This document shows, piece after piece, positions 10,312 to 21,520 of a DNA stretch of 64,000 nucleotides. The position numbers were made by a program, and so were the translations under genes. A model generated the notes under the pieces. That model made no database searches. It was not told where the DNA came from and worked only from the letters and a program-made list of their open reading frames with translations. Numbering within the stretch: the stretch's first letter is position 1; each line of letters starts with the position of its first letter. This DNA is from Leptasterias polaris (lineage: Eukaryota; Echinodermata; Asteroidea; Forcipulatida; Asteriidae), in NCBI GenBank assembly GCA_037783415.1, contig JAZGTN010000060.1, positions 62,001-126,000 of the forward strand. The letters are read 5' to 3'.

Positions 10312-10433
10312 GCAAGCTGCCGAGGTTGGCATGAGCCTCCGCAAGCTGCCGAGGTTGGCATGAGCCTCCGCAAGCTGCCGAGGTTGGCATGAGCCTCCGC
10401 AAGCTGCCGAGGTTGGCATGAGCCTCCGCAAGC
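10312..10433. repeat. 29-bp minisatellite (4 units plus partial)
   Basis: Units start at 10312, 10341, 10370 and 10399, exactly 29 bp apart and identical by eye (GCAAGCTGCCGAGG...). The period is not a multiple of 3, so all three reverse frames stay open here and make three overlapping false frames. Confidence 0.9.
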
Positions 10434-10764
10434 GAGATAAAAACAGGCCAAAAACTCTTAGCCGTTATCGCTGTTTTTGGATTTCTCGGATCGCTGGCCG
10501 TCACGGCACCACCCACATTGAGTATCGTAAAAGATTGGAATAAATAAACTCAACTCAAAACAAATAAAAACAAAAAACAAAAAATGCAAAATTGTCATCC
10601 ACCCAATGCAGAGGCATGACTTATAGAGACCGTTAGTAGTTAGATAAGAGCGCAGTGAAATTTTGAACTAAACATTATGTTATTGGACCGTGCAAAGTCT
10701 CGCGCGTATTCGAACATTCCTCGCGTGATGGAAAACTTGCACAGTCTGTTTGAGGCCGTAGGGG
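10434..10764. other. Non-coding spacer
   Basis: The part at 10675-10760 (GCAAAGTCTCGCGCGTATTC) recurs, diverged, near 26940-26965 and 42530-42560. It is therefore part of a dispersed repeat adjoining the next element. Confidence 0.5.
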
Positions 10765-11210
10765 TGCACCACACTAAATTAGCCAAAATTCATGCGCCAA
10801 GCTACTTATCATAATTTGTAAACCCACAACTTATTTTTAATTATAACGTTTTGGGGGTCATGCACTTGATAGATTGTGTAAATATAAAAATCTATCAACT
10901 TCAACTTTTGAGGAGACTTGATAAATTTAGGCGTTAAAGTTGGCCCTATTTGACCGGGAAAGTGGACGAAGACTGGCAGCAAGTCGGTTTTGGAAAAAAA
11001 CACATTTTCGTGTTTTTTTCTTCTGGGGTAGTTAGCAAAAATTCCAAACGGCTGACCTGCCAAAAATTGAAAAGAATTCTAAAGTTCAGTCGTCCGAAAA
11101 TATGTTTGATTGGTTTTCAAGAGTCTGAGAGACTTACACGATTTTGTGAGTATTTTTGAATATTTATCATTTAGCATTGGTTCCTATGGGAGTTTATTTA
11201 GTGTGGTGCA
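10765..11210. mobile_element. Inverted-repeat element, 446 bp
   Basis: Perfect 15-bp terminal repeats: TGCACCACACTAAAT at 10765-10779 and ATTTAGTGTGGTGCA at 11196-11210. CCGTAG occurs just outside both ends (10756-10761 and 11212-11217), possibly a remnant target duplication. A related end with the TTTAGCATTGGTT motif is at 26870-26900. Confidence 0.75.
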
Positions 11211-12459
11211 ACCGTAGTAGCCAAACATCAAAGTATTTGCTGTAAAGTGCAAAATTCTACTAGCCTGAATGTTGTCGAGTGTTGTCAAGTTGCACTTGCT
11301 TAATGTTCTAATGTGCGCTTCGCCTTTATAGGGTACAGTTTGCAACATTGTGACGTCCTGGACGTAGAGCAATGCAAGTAGTATACCTGCCTGGTTCGGA
11401 TTTAAAGCACAAAAACTTACTTTTATGCCCAGAAAAATCTTGCATACCAGAAACAGGTTACCTGCCAATATTCCATAAAGTTTAAATTGATGCGACTGAT
11501 GCCTACTCATTTTTTTCGCTTATCAAAAATGCGCAATTTTCTGCTAAAAGACAGCTTTGATAAAATCGTGCCTTGTCGTGTAGCCCCAGCCCAGCAGTGC
11601 ATGAGCAATTTTAGTGGCATGTCGCATAATGTTAACATTGTTATGGGCGGGGTAGATTGGATAAAGGGGGGGGGGGGTGTAATGGTCATCTGCACTTGTG
11701 GATTGATTATGGAAAAGGTTAAGATCTACATGCTGCATTCGATAATGTATTCTGAATAAACAAGCGCCAAGTTCACTGGCAGTTCAAGTTTGAACGTGAC
11801 CTGACTGAGGGTGATGGGTTTAGCTAGGAGTTTCGGGCCGACATCGACGGCAGACCACGAGACAGTCATTGTATAGAGACGAACCTTGCCAACTAGGTTA
11901 AGAGTGTAGGCTATGTATAGATGTACTAACGAAAAAGAGCAGCGCGAGGTTGAAATAAATTAAATATCAATTAATGGTGAAACCATTGATTTCCCTTTTC
12001 TATACAGACACGGCCTAGTATAGTACTAATATTGTTTTTACACTTTACAAATAAAAAGGAAACAACAATGTAAAAAGAACACCAAAAACTAAAAACTGAA
12101 AAATTAAACAAACAAAAACTAAACCTAACATCTATTAAAAATGGTTCATTTGTCTGACCTGGCTTGGGGTAGCTTATCATTTTAATAAAGATTAGATTTT
12201 AAAAAAATCAAACCAAATTGTTCCTACATTCTAAGATTTCTCTGCGTCACTGTTTGTTCAAACATTTTCTGGGGGATTTTACATTTGACTTTTACCATTC
12301 TGCCACCATCGGTGTCATGTTACCTGTGTTACATCAGCAGTAAGGAACACAGACTCCCAATAAACCACAATGGGGTTCAGACCGTTTTGCCCTTTGAACC
12401 TCGGCTTGGTTAAATTTGTTTGAGTCGCTCGTCGTTCAGCCGTCAACCTTTCGAACACA
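11211..12459. other. Non-coding stretch, nothing recognised
   Basis: It contains a G run at about 11667-11678 and several unremarkable short open frames. No tRNA-like boxes or inverted ends were found. Confidence 0.5.
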
Positions 12460-12720
12460 TCGTGGGGTGAAAAAAAAAATAGAAAAACAAAAACGATTGT
12501 GGGATTTGAACCTCGCGACCTTCAGGTTTACGTACCGGCGCTCTTCCAATGATCTCACCAGCCCCATGTCTCTCTAATAGTAAAAAAAATATTAAAAAAA
12601 TGGCTGTTTCTAACTGCTTACCAACAACCAAAATCCCCTGCGATCATAACAAAAAACAGTCATCCCTAGCAGAGTCTTTCTTAATGGTTAAATGAAGACA
12701 CAATGAAACTTCAGGTTAGT
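12460..12720 (-). mobile_element. tRNA-related SINE, second type
   Basis: The minus strand carries GGCTGGTGAGATCATTGGAA, then GAGCGCCGG, GAAGGTCGCGAGG and a good B box GGTTCAAATCC. The lower-position side (12598-12720, with GCAGAGTCTTTC) recurs at 21005-21150, so it is dispersed rather than a single tRNA gene. The poor A box also argues against a working tRNA. Confidence 0.6.
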
Positions 12721-13278
12721 TTTTGACAGAAGCATTCAAATACCATATATGAATTAGGTAACTATTTTGTTGGACTACAACGTCATACTCAGAACCCTCG
12801 CCCCATCTCACCCCCAAAATGAGATTTAAAAAAATGCACACTAACGATTGGTTCGATCATGAAATAGTCCCTCCCCCAAACCCCCCCCCCCCCCCACAAA
12901 CCAATAGGGATGTCTGTGCCCTCGCTTGCTCGCCCCTAATGAAATTGTCTGATTACGTAACTGATGCCCATATCTGGTACTACGCTTTGCTTGTGTGCTG
13001 TCTGTGACTTTATATTATAGATACATCTTTGATTTTGTAACTATTAGCTTATATCAAGGCTTTAAAATATACAATTCAAATAATATATTGACGTCTTGTC
13101 CCCAGAAGGCATGCCTATTATTTAAATATTAATTACAAAGTTTGTTTGTAATGTTTGTCGAACGAAATTATTCAATACAAAGGCGGTACAGAAGCTGAAT
13201 TTTTCATTGACAGAATATGAAAGCTGACTATAATGCACAATGCCTAATGGTAACATAGTTCATTTCAGAAGCTTGTGA
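12721..13278. other. Non-coding stretch with a C run
   Basis: A run of about 17 C residues, broken by one A, sits near 12878-12896. Nothing else stands out. Confidence 0.5.
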
Positions 13279-13443
13279 CACCTGAACGTCTTCAAACCAT
13301 CGCGAAGCCGCTGCTGCGTCTCCGTGGATTGCTTCAATAATGCGTGCTCGCCCTCCCTGCGATCGCCACCAACGTTCACTGCCTTCGATCACGGTCCGAA
13401 GGGACATCTCATAAAGAATATCGACCTCAGCTCCATGCAGCAT
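13279..13443 (-). CDS. Candidate coding exon (uncertain)
   Basis: This stretch is richer in G/C than its surroundings and its minus-strand translation looks more protein-like than neighbouring frames. Trp-Trp (ERWWRSQGG) is followed by ARIIEAIHGDAAAASRWFED. The frame could enter after an AG at about 13445 with a pyrimidine-rich stretch upstream, and could leave at CAG|GTGTCA near 13278. I do not recognise the family. It may equally be a decayed repeat or chance. Confidence 0.2.
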
Positions 13444-14224
13444 CCTCGAGCAATGTTCGTTGGAAGAAAATGGTTCTCATCAATACATACGGGATATTCC
13501 CTTCTCTATTTACGGGTTAAGCATAATTACATGCACTTGTCTTAGGGGTGCCTGATATTGTGTGCATCCAGGGGGAGAACCGGCTATGTAGTTCTGACGT
13601 GTTTTTATTACGAGGTCTCCAGTATATGTCACACGGAACGGGACACTGCACCGGGAATCTAGGCAGGGGCATGAACGCGTGCTTATCCTTCAAACAAAAC
13701 GAAATATCAAACTAAGTTTGGTGTTTTTAAACGGATGTAGGAGGTTGGACTTTCTACACAGACCGGGAGAATCACACCACCTCCCGGGAGCACTATACCG
13801 AAGGCATGTGAGCTCTAGTACACCATTGACGTTTCGCACGGTCACGGTGACATGACATTTCGATGCGGATGTTTTTCAGTTTTAAAAATGATACCATCGG
13901 GAACTCGGGAAGGGCAAACTTCCTGAACACGTGGAGAAACAGCATCCTCTAGGAACGAAACGAACCGTGGTTTGGTGAGGTTGTCTTTAAACCAAGAGGG
14001 TCATGACACATTCACCTCGGAGACATTTCCCGAGAGTCTTGCCATGGTCTGACAGAACCAGCCTGGACAGAACCAATAATAAACAGCCCGCCATTCCACG
14101 TGGCATACCTCAACCAATTACGTGTACGTCACATATTTTGGTCCACTTCGTACCCATACCCAGTCACACATGTTTCTACAGAAACATTAAATACAGAAAT
14201 TCTATATTATCAGATTTGGAAGGT
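13444..14224. other. Non-coding stretch, nothing recognised
   Basis: Mixed-composition sequence with no repeat ends or plausible exons that I could support. Confidence 0.45.
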
Positions 14225-14400
14225 AAGGTAGTGTCATAGATTGTTAGCCCGAGCAACATTTATTGACCGTAAAAACACTTGATGAGAAGCACTGCAGCTG
14301 TTTTTGAGAAAGGATATGGTTTGGTAATTTTTCAACGAAAAACACTGAATCTGAGAAAAGATTCATGCATGTTTCTCAGATTTCTGAGGATTGGTGTGGT
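14225..14400. repeat. Family H4/H2-related fragment
   Basis: It starts GGTAGTGTCATAGATTGTT, shared in diverged form with 49058-49080. It then carries CTGAGAAA...TTTCTCAG palindromic words like the centre of H2. Too diverged for firm boundaries. Confidence 0.4.
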
Positions 14401-14404
14401 TTGA

Positions 14405-14669
14405 GATGCGGTTGGTACCTAGGCTATACCCACTGTCACCTCGCTATTGATGCGGTTGGTACCTATAGGCTATACCCACTGTCACCTCCCTAATGATGCG
14501 GTTGGTACCTAGGCTATACCCACTGGCACCTCGCTATTGATGCGGTTGGTACCTAGGTTATACCCACTGTCACCTCGCTATTGATGCGGTTGGTACCTAG
14601 GCTATACCCACTGTCACCTCGCTATTGATGCGGTTGGTACCTAGGCTTATACCCACTGGCACCTCGCTA
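14405..14669. repeat. 44-bp minisatellite (6 units)
   Basis: Units start at 14405, 14449, 14495, 14539, 14583 and 14627. Each reads GATGCGGTTGGTACCTAGGC and so on; unit two is 46 bp because of a 2-bp insertion. Differences between units are single bases (GTCACC/GGCACC), showing recent expansion. Confidence 0.9.
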
Positions 14670-16430
14670 AACATGGATGATTCGACGTTCGATTGACAGT
14701 GACGATTTTTGGGTGTTACCTCAGCAAGTTAACACTGTATTCAGCTGAAACGTTCACACGCCTTACCTGTAATACGTTTACATAAATACTACAATTGAAC
14801 ATTAATTTTCAAAACACAGGCTTTTTAAAAGAAGAACTACAGGCTTCTATGGTGGGGGGGGGGGGGGGGTAGAGAACAGTGGAGAGCCAATATTTAGCAG
14901 ATATTGCCGCACTGGTTGTGGTACGAAAGAAAATAGCAGGAGTTTTATTGGTTTTGTTATAATTAGGGGATCTATAGGCTCTTCAACCTTTCGGCGTTTC
15001 TACCTTTTTAATAAACAACCAAATGAGTTCGTTTAGCAACTCTTCCTCCAGTGAGCCACACATTTTGTTAATTTAACTTGAAGAAATGAATAAAATGCTT
15101 CGTCCAAAGTGCGTTAATCGGCTAGTCCAGTCCAGGCATCGGCGAGACGATTCCATTCTGAACACGTGAAGATTTTAAAGTATAATACCGAATCGAGATG
15201 GACGTGCATGAAGGATCATCTTGAAGAGGGGAAGTTGAAGGTAGAATAATCATGAAGATCACCCCTTAACCTTCAAATCGACCCTTCTCAAGGTGCAGAA
15301 CCACCGTCTTTTACTTCCGCTCAAATCGATTTAACCAAATCAAGGCTGGAAGATCAATTCATCGACGTGAAGTTTGTTAATACATTCTTCTGTACTCTGG
15401 TGATCATTGTACGTCGTTGTCGGCCAGTTCGTCGGATATGTTTTGTGCACAAAAACGGGAGCCAAAGGTCGAGTTTGGTATGGAAAAAAGTTCCGTTATT
15501 TCTGTGCTCGGTATAGCAGCGTTCTGCCCCTGCAAAAGTGTACTTTTTACTGACCTAGTGAATTTCCGTTGACCATGTCCGTCAAAACGTACCCCTAATC
15601 TTGTCACACTTCATTGCAAAGTTCATTTTGTTGACGCAAATTCAAAGTGCTAGCCCCAATTTTCACTTTTGCAATTTGAATTGTTGTCATTGGACGTGTC
15701 ACACTCTCGAAATTGTACACAGAAGTACGGAGTTAAAACAAGGTATTTGTTTCGTAAAATACCATTTGCTGCTGCTGTGAAGAATTGCGCGCTCAATATC
15801 CTTTACCGTACATGTCACATGTCAGCAGACGTCGTTGACGAATTAAATCAGACAAACGATGTATTTTTTTTTAGCTCATAGTGGAAAGTAATTCAGCAAT
15901 GATAATAACAGGACACTTTACACAGGTTGGTAATATTTTTTTATTTGGACACAAAAAAGCGATAACCCCCGCGATAATATGAGGTCGGGCCATACTATTT
16001 CGCAAACAATTTACGCACGCGTTAGCGGGAACTTGAGGTGCATGCTGTTCTAAATAATGACCAAGTTTGTAACTATAAGTAGACTTCGATCGACCCTGGT
16101 CTCGTAGACCGAGCGTATGGAGTGGGCTGATGAGCTTGTACACATTCTTATTCAGCAATTAGTAGTGATGCATGATGGGAACGATTGTAGATTAGCTGCT
16201 ATGCCCACGCTCACAACATGTACACAGATGATTATGATGCATGGAGCCTCCATGGATCTTTTTAAATTAAGGTTGCAAGAAAAATGATGCGATCGATCAC
16301 AAGCTACTTTCAGTTCAAGGCAAAGAATGACAATACTTATTTGCAATGGGTTTACTATTAGACAATAGAGCCAGATTGTTAATAACAGTCAAATCTTTCG
16401 TCAGGAAGAGTTGACCGCGGGGGCTTTGAG
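14670..16430. other. Non-coding stretch, nothing recognised
   Basis: A G run lies near 14852-14870. Open frames at 15400-16350 (60-95 codons) show no known motif. Confidence 0.45.
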
Positions 16431-16565
16431 GTCAGATTTATCTTAACTGCGAATCAATCTTAATTGGTAAGCAAAGTGTGATGTCACAACCCAACTCACA
16501 ATGGAAATAGCTGACAACTCAACTTTAAGATGAATCTTTGCGCTTTGTGAATTTGAGCCAAGGGG
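16431..16565. repeat. GGGCTC-type MITE fragment
   Basis: It has CAATCTTAATTGGTAAGCAA, TGATGTCACAA and AAGATGAATCTT in the same order as the better preserved copy at 18793-18942. Confidence 0.6.
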
Positions 16566-17596
16566 AAATGGTCCAATGTGGATATGCATATACGTCAGCC
16601 CGTCCCAGCACCTGTGGATGAGGAGAGCAACACCATACGAAACACCAAGGTGTAGAATTTACACCAGTCGCGCTTTATTCGGTGATGGCTACAGCTAGCA
16701 ATTCACACACCAGGCGTAAACCATAACACGTCATTGCCAAATAGCCCTTGATCGGTTGCGTAAACCCTGCTTATGTGTTATCTTCGTTTGGTATCCTGCC
16801 ACCGCTCGTCCCAAATGACCCGCCGTCTATAACGATTGCGCGCCCAAAAGAAAAAGAAAAAAACTCCAGCGCTTTGTATCTTCTCTGTGACCAGTAATGT
16901 CGCTAAGTCGTATGCAAGCCCCTCGGCTAGAGTCAAGTACTACGTCGTACACTGCCCTGGATGGCTGCTATAGCTTGACTGGTCTAAGCACCGACCTTTC
17001 GGTCTGATGGGACAGAAGAAAGGCTAATTTAATACTTTGCATCCTGCGGCCGTTTTGCTTGACAGTATCAGACTTTACCTTTCACTCGTGGTGTCGTCCC
17101 CCGTCCCTTTCCGAGGGGGCATGAGCGAAATGATAAAGGACTGAGGGAGAGATAAGTCTGAGTGCATCTCGACTTCCATGACGCGTAGAGGAACTATTCC
17201 CCAACCAGATTATACCGAGGCCAGCATTTAAGTCAAGGGAGGGAGGTTTGGAATCTAATAAATGGGGCGGAGCAGGCTATTTTTGGATCATCTTTACGTG
17301 GAGTATTCCCATATTTGATGGTTTATTTTAGAACGAGCGTGTTAACGAATGGGGGATGTCGTCACGTTGACGTCAGAATATTTAAAGTCAGGGCGATTGC
17401 GACATTGCTCTGCGCATTACAGAAGTTAACCTTTCAGATAAGAATAAAATCGATCTGGATTTAATAGAAAACAATTAATTATACAGTAAACTGGGAGCTA
17501 TGGGGTGGTGACGGTTTTGTTACTGGAGTTTTGGTGATAAGTGTTTCCAGTCATACCAAAAGTGCGATAAAAGCTGTATGAAAAAAACAAAATTAT
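16566..17596. other. Non-coding stretch, comparatively CpG-rich
   Basis: It contains one CRE palindrome (17368-17375) and a GAC-CTTTCG-GTC small hairpin near 16992-17003. No reading frame or RNA gene can be supported. Confidence 0.4.
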
Positions 17597-17740
17597 TACA
17601 TTTCATTCATTTCGTTTCATTTATTAGTTCTGGTTGTGAAGCCAAGGGCTCTCACAGTGCGAACTTAAATACTATGCCTAGCCAAGAACCTCACGGGGAG
17701 AAGACAAAGACATAACAACCAAGCTGGAATAATAGGAAGC
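17597..17740 (-). mobile_element. SINE 3' fragment
   Basis: TTCTGGTTGTGAAGCCAAGG followed by CTCTCACAGTGCGAAC and GCCTAGCCAAGAACC recurs in the next copy (17753-18262), so this is a partial member of that SINE family. Confidence 0.6.
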
Positions 17741-17752
17741 GATCTATGTACT

Positions 17753-18262
17753 GCTTTTAATTTAATTTAATTTAATTTCATTTATTCTGGTTGTGAAGCC
17801 AATGACTCACAGAAAAGCGAACTTAATCACTGTGGATAGGTTGCAGTATGACGTAAGTCGGCCATCTTTACGGGCAATTTGGAACAAACAGTCATGCGTT
17901 ACGCGTGAGAACGGCGTGCAGGACGCGCACATTTCACCAAACTCATTGCATGATTGGTTAGTGAATGACGCGGCTGCGTTAATAATTTGAGCGCTTGACG
18001 CGCCTGCAAGCCAAAATGCGATTTGCCCGTAAAGATGGCGTCTACTGGGAACTATCTGTACTAGCCAAGAACCCCATGGAGAGAGGACGAGGAAGGAAGT
18101 TTCAGTTTTAGATGCGGGAGGAAAACCCCAGAAAAATATTCCAGGGAAAACCCACGCGGTCAGATAGGGACTGAAAACCCAATCCATGTAGTGCCACCGG
18201 CGTGATTCGAACCTGGGTCCTAGAGGTGGAAGGTGAGGCAAGATACCTTTACAGTGACCATA
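17753..18262 (-). mobile_element. tRNA-related SINE, interrupted by a MITE
   Basis: The tail at low coordinates has (TTTAA)n and TCTGGTTGTGAAGCCAA. The head at high coordinates holds a B-box-like GTTCGAATC (minus strand, near 18200) next to GGACCCAG. In between is GGAGGAAAACCCCAGAAAAA. The copy is split by the inverted-repeat element at 17844-18047. Confidence 0.65.
17844..18047. mobile_element. Inverted-repeat MITE nested in a SINE
   Basis: Ends are CAGTATGACG...CCATCTTTACGGGCAA at the left and TTGCCCGTAAAGATGG...ACTG at the right, with a 16-bp perfect core match. CAG...CTG ends would suit a hAT-type element, but no 8-bp target duplication is clear. Confidence 0.65.
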
Positions 18263-18792
18263 CATGTAAAAACTAAGCAGTACTTCCGTTCGCTGTCGTC
18301 TCCAAAGAGTCCCTGGGTTGAATTATAAACTAAAAGACTCTATAGTTTATTCATCATGTATGTTTCTTGAATGGTTCCGATGAATATAGACGAGTTGACA
18401 TAGATTTGTTTAAATAAGAGTGTACAAATCCGTCGTTAATCGAAAATTCCAAAGATTGTTTTAGTTGGTGAATCCATTGTTGGATTATTTAATTCCTCAT
18501 TGGGTTTACGAAACATATTGTTCCAGGAGGTGGCCGTCTTGAGACTTTATTTTATGCATCGACGTGGTCCTGCTGAGGTTTTAAAACGTTTATGAAACAT
18601 TGAAAACACACAGCTTTGGGCTGTATTCCTCAAACCCCAACCAGCTCCGGGCTCCGGGCTTCTGGCTCCGGGCTCCGAGCTCCATTTGATTTCGGAAACA
18701 CCGTGCAAAATACACACTGCTCCAAAATTAATGACGGATCCCAAGCCGGAGCCGGAACCGGAGCCTTTTAATGAACGCGCGGTGTACAGAAG
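18263..18792. other. Non-coding stretch with a GGGCTCC-rich patch
   Basis: Near 18644-18683, GGCTCCGGGCTCC-type words repeat and are partly echoed in complement (GGAGCCGGA) at 18747-18767. No gene seen. Confidence 0.45.
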
Positions 18793-18942
18793 GGGCTCGA
18801 TTTCACGAAGAGCTAATAAAGACTAAGCTAATTAACTGCCAATCGATCTTAATCGCTAAGCAAAATGAGGTGTCACAATACAAATCACTACTGACATCTC
18901 ATCTTAAGATGAATCTTAGTGCTATGTGAAATATTGAGTCCC
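18793..18942. mobile_element. GGGCTC-ended MITE, 150 bp
   Basis: The left end GGGCTCGATTTCACGAAGAG and right end GTGAAATATTGAGTCCC are imperfect inverted partners around AAGATGAATCTTAGTGC. It resembles the fragment at 16431 and, more distantly, the GGGCCC-ended element at 26140. Confidence 0.65.
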
Positions 18943-19229
18943 ATTATGCGCAAACGAGTCACATTTGTGCAGACGGTGTATGGCTGTATAGTTAAACCTT
19001 TTTACGAAGGCTATTATCATATGCATTTTACAAAATGTTTTCAAACATATGATTATTAATATTGAATAAAGAGGAAGTTTATTGCATTGTATCCCCTGCT
19101 GTTTATTGCGCCTTTAAACAAATTAAAGCAGCATTTTCAAATGAGTATCTCACCTCCGTCGCAAATAATTTTCATGTACTTCGCTAATGCATAATCCGCG
19201 TGAGCTCAGTTTAAAAAACCAGCTCACGT
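18943..19229. other. Non-coding spacer
   Basis: AT-rich, with no features that I can support. Confidence 0.45.
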
Positions 19230-19680
19230 AAAATAACTTATTGTCAATGAGAAGGGGGTTTGCCCTGGTGTTTTCTGGTATGGTTGGCTGTAGAGTGCAG
19301 CACGTTACCTTGTAAACCCTAATACAATGTGGTAAATGTTGTTGCCGAGCGGTCAAGCGCACTGGACTCGCAAGATCTGATGTTTCTGACCAGCAGGGTG
19401 GAGTTTGACTCTTTCGTCCTTGGAGCTATACACCTGGCCATTGATGCTGCGTCCTTCGAATGGGACGTAAAGGTCATGTCTGTTTTGTAATGCACTTTTT
19501 AAAAAAAACCACCCCAAAACAATCACACTTATCGTTAAGAGAATAGGTTTGCCCCGGTGATTCTGGCAGCGACTGCTCAGTGCACAGCAGCACCCTGTAA
19601 AACCCTTATAAGGTGCTACATAACTCGGTCTCATAACATTTGAAAACATTATCTTGTAAATAATGGTAGATACGTGCAAT
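19230..19680 (+). mobile_element. SINE-derived cluster, two partial copies
   Basis: A fragment with GAGAAGGGGGTTTGCCC and CCTTGTAAACCCTAATAC (19245-19335) precedes a tRNA-like head at 19338 (TTGCCGAGCGGTCAAGCGC, resembling a tRNA-Leu/Ser A box, then GACTCGCAAGATCTGATG). A second copy of the fragment (19540-19625, GTTTGCCCCGGTGATTCTGG) follows. A third lies at 20385-20485. Confidence 0.6.
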
Positions 19681-19882
19681 ATATAAGACGCCGATGTTAT
19701 TGTTATGATAAGCTAGGCCTTGTATCCCCCGAGAGCCAACTGTCCAAGGCCAAAAGAATAGAAACATTTATTCAAAATGAATCACAATAAAGATATGAGA
19801 TCTTTTTATGAGACAATAGGTCACTATTGTGCACCGATGTGCGTTCAAGGTGGGGTCATCGTTTGGTTTTGTCAAAGATACA

Positions 19883-20057
19883 ATAGACCTTATGCATTGA
19901 CGTCACCAAGCCGCCATCTTAGAGGTAAACTGATGATGAAACAATGGAAACGCGCTGATTTGTACGCGCGGCGCACAGGACTGGCCAATGAACATCTTCC
20001 TTTTGACCTCTAGGTGAGGGCGCCCTACTCAAATGACGTCATATGCATAAGGTCTAT
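19883..20057. mobile_element. Inverted-repeat MITE with CRE palindromes
   Basis: Perfect 15-bp ends: ATAGACCTTATGCAT (19883-19897) and ATGCATAAGGTCTAT (20043-20057). TGACGTCA lies immediately inside each end (19898-19905 and 20034-20041). A diverged relative is near 27060-27130 (TGACGTCA, then GGCTACCATC and CCGCCATTTTG). Confidence 0.8.
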
Positions 20058-20230
20058 AAAAGTCACCTGTAACAGTTTCAGTTGAATACAGTTTTACTTA
20101 TTGAGAAAACAGCAAAAAACATCTGTCATGGTAATTTCACAAGAATGTCGAATCAATCCACGTTAATACCGATGTGACAGCACCAGCGGGTACCAACCAT
20201 ATCTTTGGCCGCAGCATTCACAAACGGACA
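20058..20230. repeat. Family H4 fragment
   Basis: CAGTTTCAGTTGAATACAG, TTGAGAAAACAGCAAAA, TTTCACAAGAATGTCGAATC and CCGCAGCATTC appear in the same order as at 49133-49310. Confidence 0.6.
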
Positions 20231-20384
20231 CCAAGAGAAAATCCCAAGAGAGAATCAAAATGAACATTATATGGTGTTTAAATAAAACCAATGTAATTGT
20301 GTTGGCAGAAATCAGTGTTATTTTAGAACCCTTATATGGTTTGAATATTGTGATTCTTTTTTAGGTATCTATAATATGTGGAAA

Positions 20385-20485
20385 AAACCCCAAAACAAAC
20401 AAACGGTCTCACTTATCGTTACGAGAAGGGGTTTACCCCCAGTGTTTCTGGCAGCGACTGCTCAGTTTTCATGGTGTAAACTTAA
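20385..20485 (+). repeat. SINE fragment
   Basis: CTCACTTATCGTTACGAGAA then TTTCTGGCAGCGACTGCTCA matches 19525-19580. Confidence 0.6.
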
Positions 20486-21234
20486 ACACCCAGTTGTTGC
20501 AGTGTAATGTTCTTTCATCCTCCGTGCATTCAACGTCTGCCAGATACGTCACTTACTTCAAATGACGTTCCATAACGACACGTGGAAAGCATAGACACAA
20601 TTAAGATAATTACTCCTACTCGCCCATGGCCGGTTTCCTATAGAACCACCTCAAGTTCCCTGCGTGTGACTGTGCGCTATTATAGTATTAATAAACGGAG
20701 TGTTAACATTAAAAGTCAAATACAATTGTTTTCCTGACAATGCACGTGGAGTTTCTTGACAGTCATCAAAAGATTAACTAAGAATGCGTAACTTAGATGC
20801 ATTAATCGCAATGCACAAGGGGTAGAACAAAAACACAAAAAACACTGATTTGCTCATTTATTTGGCTTTCATTGATTTAAAGTCATACAATTATGTGTGG
20901 CGTATACAAAGCAACGACTCGTTGAATTTAACAACATCGTCATCGGTACAAACTGCACTGGATTGTTAGTTTTATTTTATATGTTATAGTATTTTTTATG
21001 AGAAAATAGAATTAGCTGTTTCAAACTGCTTACCTTCAAAAAGTACCCGGATGCGAAATAAATAATGGCAAATGTTTCCAACCCAGCAGAGTCTTTCTCA
21101 AAAAGAAAAGAAAGAAACAAACTAAATGAGAACACAACAAACCTAAAAAGGTATACAGGTGTGAGAGTAGACTTGTGAAAAAGTCGTTACAGGTGCTGTA
21201 TACGTTTGGTAATTGGAGCTTACTGTAAAACTAA
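20486..21234. other. Non-coding stretch with a truncated SINE
   Basis: Positions 21005-21150 (TAGCTGTTTCAAACTGCTTACC, ..GCAGAGTCTTTC) repeat part of the 12460-12720 SINE. The remainder is unremarkable. Confidence 0.5.
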
Positions 21235-21520
21235 CCTGTGAACAATTCATTTCAAAAGGTGGTCACGTTTTTGAGATATCACCGAAAAACCGGAGCGAAT
21301 ATTTCCACGCAGGAAGAATATTCCCTATAGGAATACACAATCTGAGAAGCGTTACGGCCTAACGCTTCTCAGATTCAAATTGGATAGAAAGTGGTATATT
21401 TTTCCATAACCGTAGTACTTCGAAGTGAAAAGTTTCTCAAAATGCATTATACTATCCAAAGCTGCTGTACTTCTTCCAAAGTAAGTTTGTATTGCCATTC
21501 ATTTTCAGAGTCACTAGCTA
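21235..21520. mobile_element. Family H2 element, diverged, with intact central palindrome
   Basis: The right half matches other H2 copies in order: CGTAGTACTTCGAAGTG, AAAGTTTCTCAAAATGCATT, ATACTATCCAAAGCTGCTG, AAAGTAAGTTTGTAT. The centre is a perfect palindrome with 16-bp arms, AATCTGAGAAGCGTTA (21339-21354) and its complement (21360-21375). The arms differ in sequence from the other copies. Confidence 0.65.

Noticed and set aside
12460..12720. A single-copy tRNA gene on the minus strand
   Set aside because: Only the B box is good, and the flanking sequence recurs at 21005-21150, so it is a SINE-type repeat.
10312..14669. Short regular repeats as CRISPR arrays (29-bp and 44-bp arrays)
   Set aside because: Units are contiguous with no unique spacers, and the DNA is eukaryotic. 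They are minisatellites.
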